This document shows positions 7,891-10,947 of a stretch of 10,947 nucleotides of DNA, in pieces (the first letter of the stretch is position 1; each line of letters begins with the position of its first letter). The translations under genes were made by a program, and so were the position numbers. The stretch is from an uncultured Lachnospiraceae bacterium (GTDB lineage Bacteria; Bacillota; Clostridia; Lachnospirales; Lachnospiraceae). The stretch covers positions 1 through 10,947 of the forward strand of contig CALAEX010000215.1 of assembly GCA_937891165.1 (NCBI GenBank), written 5' to 3'. The notes beneath the pieces are model-generated. The model ran no database searches. It was not told the DNA's origin and saw only the letters and a program-made list of their open reading frames with translations.

Positions 7891-7963
7891 GGAGATCTTG
7901 TTTCTTTTGTTAGAAAAGAATAAGAAGAGATAAGATAGAGAGAGACATAAGTTATTTTTAGAT

Positions 7964-7971
7964 AAAGGAGG
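7964..7971 (+). promoter_or_regulatory. Strong ribosome binding site fixing a GTG start for ftsZ
   Basis: AAAGGAGG, a near-perfect match to the 16S rRNA 3' end, lies 7 bases before GTG 7979. The first in-frame ATG is about 30 codons downstream, beyond the conserved glycine-rich nucleotide-binding start, so GTG is the start. Confidence 0.9.
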
Positions 7972-7978
7972 AAACCCT

Positions 7979-9307
7979 GTGAGTAGTGGTATAATTGAAG
8001 TTAGTAAGGATGAAGCAGATGTAGCAGCAAAAATCTTGGTTGTTGGTGTTGGTGGTGGTGGTAATAATGCGGTAGACCGTATGATTACTTCTGGAATTTC
8101 AGGAGTGAAATTTATTTGTATCAATACAGACCAACAACAATTACGTTATTGTAAGGCAGAACATTGTATTCAAATCGGAGAAAAGTTGACAAAGGGACTT
8201 GGTGCAGGTTCTGACCCAAGTCAAGGAGAAAAGGCAGCAGAGGAAAATAAGGAAGAGTTAGCAGAAGCAGTACGAAACTATGATATGGTTATTGTTACTT
8301 GTGGTATGGGTGGAGGAACTGGAACAGGTGCTACTCCAATTGTTGCTCAGCAAGCAAAAGAAATGGGAATTTTAACAGTAGGTATTGTAACTACTCCATT
8401 TGAATTTGAAGGCGGTACTCGTATGGAGCAGGCATTAGAAGGTATTGAGCGTCTTCGTCATAATGTAGATACGTTAATTGTTATTTCAAATGAAAAGATT
8501 GCAGAATATGTAGAAAGCTTAGGCGAAGAAATTGATATGGATGATGCATATGCTTATCCAGATGAAGTATTAAGACAGAGTATTCAAGGTATTACAGATA
8601 TTATCAATAAGAAGGGTACTGTAAATCTTGACTTTGCTGATGTTCAGAAGGTAATGAGAGATAAAGGTATTGCTCATATCGGTATGGCAAGTGCACAAGG
8701 TAAAAATAGATGTGTTACTGCGGTTCAGAAAGCAATTGAAAGTCCTCTGCTTGAAACAAGCATCGAAGGTGCAAGTGCTATTATTCTTAATATTTCAGGT
8801 GATGTTCCATTCCGTGAAGCAAGAGAAGCGATGAGTTATGTACATCAGTTGGTAGGTAAGAAGTGTAATATTATCTTTGGTACAATTAGTGATAAGAGTG
8901 TTCCAGAAACAGTTACTGTTACAATTATTGCAACTGGTATGGAAAGTAGTAAGCAGGAAGAGCCAGAAATCATGAGTCGTTCTGGAATGGCATCTGTAAA
9001 TCCAACAGCTCCTGTTAATAATGCACCTCATAATCCAACACCAGTTTATAATAGTGGTATCAATTATAATTACAATAATACCAATGGAATAAATCATGAT
9101 AATGGAGTAGCAAAGGATTTTGGATATACATTAACAGAGCCAAGAAAGCCAGCAAGTGATTTTACAAAGTACTTATCAGGATTGAATAGTAAATCTTCTA
9201 ATACAGATACTCAAAAGTATCCATATAATACAACACAAAGAACAACAAGAAGTGGCGTGGAAGATGGTGGAATTACAATTCCAACAAAATTTTGGGAAAG
9301 AAAATAA
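7979..9307 (+). CDS. ftsZ: Cell division GTPase FtsZ
   Basis: FtsZ is the tubulin-like GTPase whose filaments form the Z ring at midcell. The 442 residues show the N-terminal VVGVGGGGNNAVDRM (21-35), the tubulin signature GGGTGTG (111-117), the region TTPFEFEGGTRM (138-149) and the T7 loop NLDFADV (216-222) whose aspartates complete the GTPase site of the neighbouring subunit. The globular core ends near 320. A linker rich in Asn, Thr, Pro, Tyr and Ser follows (about 330-420), then a C-terminal peptide GGITIPTKFWERK. The usual ending is close to IPxFLxxR; here an extra residue and a tryptophan are present. Length is somewhat above the B. subtilis protein (382) because of the linker. Translation starts at GTG after AAAGGAGG. 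No ftsA precedes it, and spoIIGA follows after 106 bases. Confidence 0.98.
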   Translation: MSSGIIEVSKDEADVAAKILVVGVGGGGNNAVDRMITSGISGVKFICINTDQQQLRYCKAEHCIQIGEKLTKGLGAGSDPSQGEKAAEENKEELAEAVRNYDMVIVTCGMGGGTGTGATPIVAQQAKEMGILTVGIVTTPFEFEGGTRMEQALEGIERLRHNVDTLIVISNEKIAEYVESLGEEIDMDDAYAYPDEVLRQSIQGITDIINKKGTVNLDFADVQKVMRDKGIAHIGMASAQGKNRCVTAVQKAIESPLLETSIEGASAIILNISGDVPFREAREAMSYVHQLVGKKCNIIFGTISDKSVPETVTVTIIATGMESSKQEEPEIMSRSGMASVNPTAPVNNAPHNPTPVYNSGINYNYNNTNGINHDNGVAKDFGYTLTEPRKPASDFTKYLSGLNSKSSNTDTQKYPYNTTQRTTRSGVEDGGITIPTKFWERK

Positions 9308-9360
9308 TTTGTGTGAAATCGCAGAAAATTGTCAATGAAAAGAAAGATGTTTTATACGAT

Positions 9361-9393
9361 TTGACAAAAAATGCACGAAAACAGATTTATACT
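9361..9393 (+). promoter_or_regulatory. Candidate spoIIG promoter, sigma-A type with a 21-base spacer (Spo0A-activated style)
   Basis: A perfect -35 TTGACA (9361-9366) and a 5-of-6 -10 TATACT (9388-9393) are 21 bases apart; no acceptable -10 lies at the usual 16-18 bases. In B. subtilis the spoIIG and spoIIE promoters have 22- and 21-base spacers and are activated by Spo0A bound over the -35 region. TGACAAA (9362-9368) is a 6-of-7 match to the 0A box TGNCGAA; weaker matches are TGTCAAT (9330-9336) and TGTGAAA (9312-9318). The leader would be only about 14 bases. An alternative promoter is TTGTCA (9329-9334), 18 bases, TATACG (9353-9358). Confidence 0.55.
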
Positions 9394-9401
9394 ATAGATA
9401 C

Positions 9402-9410
9402 AGGAGGTGA
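9402..9410 (+). promoter_or_regulatory. Ribosome binding site fixing a GTG start for spoIIGA
   Basis: AGGAGGTGA is a full-length match to the anti-Shine-Dalgarno. GTG 9414 lies 6 bases after its GGAGG core. Another GTG at 9412 is in a different frame; in-frame ATG 9432 is too far away. Confidence 0.85.
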
Positions 9411-9413
9411 AGT

Positions 9414-10223
9414 GTGGACTGTATCATATATATGGATCTGTTTTTTTTGTTGAATTTTTGGATGAATGTACTTATTTTGTTTCTCGTACGTCAAATGATT
9501 AAAACTTATCGAACATTCTATTGTTTAGCTGCTGCCATGCTTGGTGCGATTGGTACGTGTGGTGTAGTAACTGTATACATAGCACAGGGTAACATATGGT
9601 TTTTTATAATAGCAGAATTATTTTTTATGTTATTAATGAATTTATTCGCTTTTGGTCGAAGTAATTTGTTATGGCATTTATTTTTGTTTTTTATTACTGG
9701 TTCAGTAGTAGCAGGGGTGTTTCTTTTTTTTGTTCCTTTTTTTATAACAGGAGCAGGAAAAAACACCATCATGATAGGAATGGTATCGATAATAGCTTGT
9801 GTTTTTTGTTTGCTTTTAGAGAAAAATAGTCGAATTCGATGGAAAGAAGAACATATGAAAGCAAAAACTGTATTAGAATTTGCAGACCGAAAAGTATTTG
9901 CAACAGCACTCATTGATACTGGAAATAAGTTATATGACCCATTTTTTCACAAACCTGTTATTTTAGTGGATGGAAAAATGATGAAGGAAATGTTGGCATA
10001 TTGTAAAAGTGAGTGTCCAGAGAGAATGCATTATATTCCATTTCATAGTGTAGGGAAAGAACATGGAATGCTAGAAGGAATTATGTTTGATAAAGTGAGT
10101 ATTCAATGGCAAGATAAAAGACTACAGTTTCCTTTTGTGATTGCGGCAGCAACAAGAGAAAATTTATACGAAGGGAAAGAATATCAAGTGATTTTTCATT
10201 GTGGATTATTTGAGGAAGGATAG
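9414..10223 (+). CDS. spoIIGA: Sigma-E processing aspartic peptidase SpoIIGA
   Basis: SpoIIGA is the membrane-bound aspartic protease that removes the N-terminal pro-sequence of sigma-E in the mother cell after the asymmetric septum forms, in response to forespore signal SpoIIR. The 269 residues begin with about five hydrophobic segments (roughly 7-27, 36-56, 60-80, 86-109, 116-136), matching the known membrane domain. The soluble domain carries the aspartic protease motif LIDTGNKLYDP (166-176), with D168 as the catalytic residue, and later IPFHSVGKEHGML (208-220), a pattern typical of the family. It is somewhat shorter than the B. subtilis protein (309 residues). Its substrate gene sigE follows after 12 bases, the standard spoIIG operon. 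Membrane-rich SpoIIGA sequences diverge quickly, but motif plus neighbour make the call firm. Confidence 0.95.
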   Translation: MDCIIYMDLFFLLNFWMNVLILFLVRQMIKTYRTFYCLAAAMLGAIGTCGVVTVYIAQGNIWFFIIAELFFMLLMNLFAFGRSNLLWHLFLFFITGSVVAGVFLFFVPFFITGAGKNTIMIGMVSIIACVFCLLLEKNSRIRWKEEHMKAKTVLEFADRKVFATALIDTGNKLYDPFFHKPVILVDGKMMKEMLAYCKSECPERMHYIPFHSVGKEHGMLEGIMFDKVSIQWQDKRLQFPFVIAAATRENLYEGKEYQVIFHCGLFEEG

Positions 10224-10227
10224 GAGG
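10222..10227 (+). promoter_or_regulatory. Ribosome binding site for sigE overlapping the spoIIGA stop
   Basis: AGGAGG shares bases with the spoIIGA TAG (10221-10223) and lies 8 bases before GTG 10236. This arrangement suggests that sigE translation is tied to that of spoIIGA. Confidence 0.8.
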
Positions 10228-10235
10228 AGCAAAAC

Positions 10236-10947
10236 GTGCTGATTAAAATTGTAGTACCAGGCAAAATGATGTTTCGCATGATGACAAGTGTACGGGAATT
10301 ATTATTCGGAAAAAAAGGAGAAATTCATTACATAGGAGGAGCAGAAGTACTGCCACCACCATTAGAATTAGGAGAAGAAGGGAAAATTATTGACCAACTA
10401 GAAATGGAAGGAGAGGAACGAGAAAAAGCAAAATCAATGCTAGTGGAACATAATTTGCGGTTAGTGGTATATATTGCGAAAAAATTTGATAATACAGGAG
10501 TTGGAGTGGAAGATTTAATTTCTATTGGTACAATTGGACTTATAAAAGCAATCAACACGTTTAATCCAGAGAAAAATATTAAATTAGCTACGTATGCTTC
10601 TCGTTGTATTGAAAATGAAATTTTAATGTATTTACGGAAAAACAATAAAGTAAAATTAGAAGTTTCGATTGATGAGCCGTTAAATGTAGACTGGGATGGA
10701 AATGAACTGTTACTGTCGGATATTCTTGGCACAGAGGAAGATTGTGTCTATAAAAGCATGGAAGATGAGGCGAATCATGTAATGTTATCTCAAGCAATGA
10801 AACATTTAAGTGCAAGAGAGCGAGTTATTGTAGATTTAAGATATGGATTAAATAGTCCAGATGGAAAAGAAAAAACACAAAAGGAAGTTGCAGATATTTT
10901 AGGAATTTCACAATCCTATATTTCTAGACTAGAAAAGAAAATTATGA
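10236..10947 (+). CDS. sigE: RNA polymerase sporulation sigma factor SigE (pro-sigma-E), 3' end missing
   Basis: Sigma-E directs early mother-cell transcription during sporulation. The frame is open from GTG 10236 to the window end: 237 complete codons plus one base. Seen in order: a pro-sequence (about 1-31), YIGGAEVLPPPL (32-43), region 2 with EHNLRLVVYIAKKF (71-84), DLISIGTIGLIKA (93-105) and LATYASRCIENEI (117-129), then SIDEPLN-VDWDGNELLLSDILG, and a region 4 helix-turn-helix with TQKEVADILGISQSYISRLEKK (214-235). Nearly every block matches B. subtilis SigE (239 residues), so about 5-15 residues are lost at the edge. By alignment, SpoIIGA should cut just before Y32; the pro-sequence differs from that of B. 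subtilis. The region is almost identical in style to SigK, but the pro-sequence and the spoIIGA neighbour identify SigE. sigG often follows, outside the window. Confidence 0.96.
   Translation, partial: MLIKIVVPGKMMFRMMTSVRELLFGKKGEIHYIGGAEVLPPPLELGEEGKIIDQLEMEGEEREKAKSMLVEHNLRLVVYIAKKFDNTGVGVEDLISIGTIGLIKAINTFNPEKNIKLATYASRCIENEILMYLRKNNKVKLEVSIDEPLNVDWDGNELLLSDILGTEEDCVYKSMEDEANHVMLSQAMKHLSARERVIVDLRYGLNSPDGKEKTQKEVADILGISQSYISRLEKKIM

Noticed and set aside
7877..7921. Sigma-H promoter before ftsZ
   Set aside because: AGGAT at 7877-7881 has no GAAT at the expected 12-14 base distance.
3625..10815. Open frames of 75-134 codons on the - strand at 3625-3867, 3924-4262, 4299-4526, 7017-7244, 7873-8124, 8795-9097, 9518-9913, 10328-10732 and 10588-10815
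   Set aside because: They lie opposite well-supported genes or straddle gene ends, show no recognisable domain and have composition expected of the complement of A/T-rich coding sequence.
1..10947. A novel defence, mobile or biosynthetic system
   Set aside because: Every gene is a recognisable division, wall or sporulation gene in an expected order; there are no repeats, integrase, transposase or composition shift.

Overview
The window is a low-GC, A/T-rich segment whose genes are all on the + strand. It is a division and cell-wall (dcw) cluster running into the spoIIG sporulation locus of an endospore-forming Clostridia. Protein style, in particular two adjacent class B penicillin-binding proteins without PASTA domains and ftsZ directly followed by spoIIGA-sigE, suggests a Lachnospiraceae-like anaerobe. 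The family is an inference from sequence style; genus cannot be assigned.

Layout: the 3' end of rsmH (1-77); ftsL (126-581); a FtsI/PBP2B-type transpeptidase (622-2583); a second, SpoVD-type transpeptidase (2635-4401); a non-coding gap of about 150 bp with a good candidate promoter; murD (4553-5908); ftsW/spoVE (5910-7076); ftsQ/divIB (7087-7824); a gap of about 155 bp with candidate ftsZ promoters; ftsZ (7979-9307); a gap of about 105 bp with a promoter resembling Spo0A-activated sigma-A promoters; spoIIGA (9414-10223); and sigE (10236 to the end, cut by the window edge). No stretch over 300 bases lacks a gene. I saw no tRNA, rRNA, mobile element, CRISPR array or convincing intrinsic terminator.

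How the genes work together: FtsL and FtsQ/DivIB form the regulatory core of the divisome and control the pair FtsW (glycan polymerase) and FtsI-type PBP (cross-linker) at the FtsZ ring. MurD makes the UDP-MurNAc-dipeptide precursor in the cytoplasm. SpoVD is expected to act in spore cortex synthesis. SpoIIGA is the membrane protease that removes the pro-sequence of sigma-E after asymmetric division, starting mother-cell transcription.

Compared with Bacillus subtilis, the stretch lacks murE, mraY, murG, murB and ftsA. This is a largely ordinary region and I do not see a previously undescribed system in it. The points most worth a second look are the KTA (not KTG) third motif of the SpoVD-type protein, the long-spacer promoter before spoIIGA, the murD promoter sitting where mraY is often found, and the unusual C-terminal end of FtsZ.
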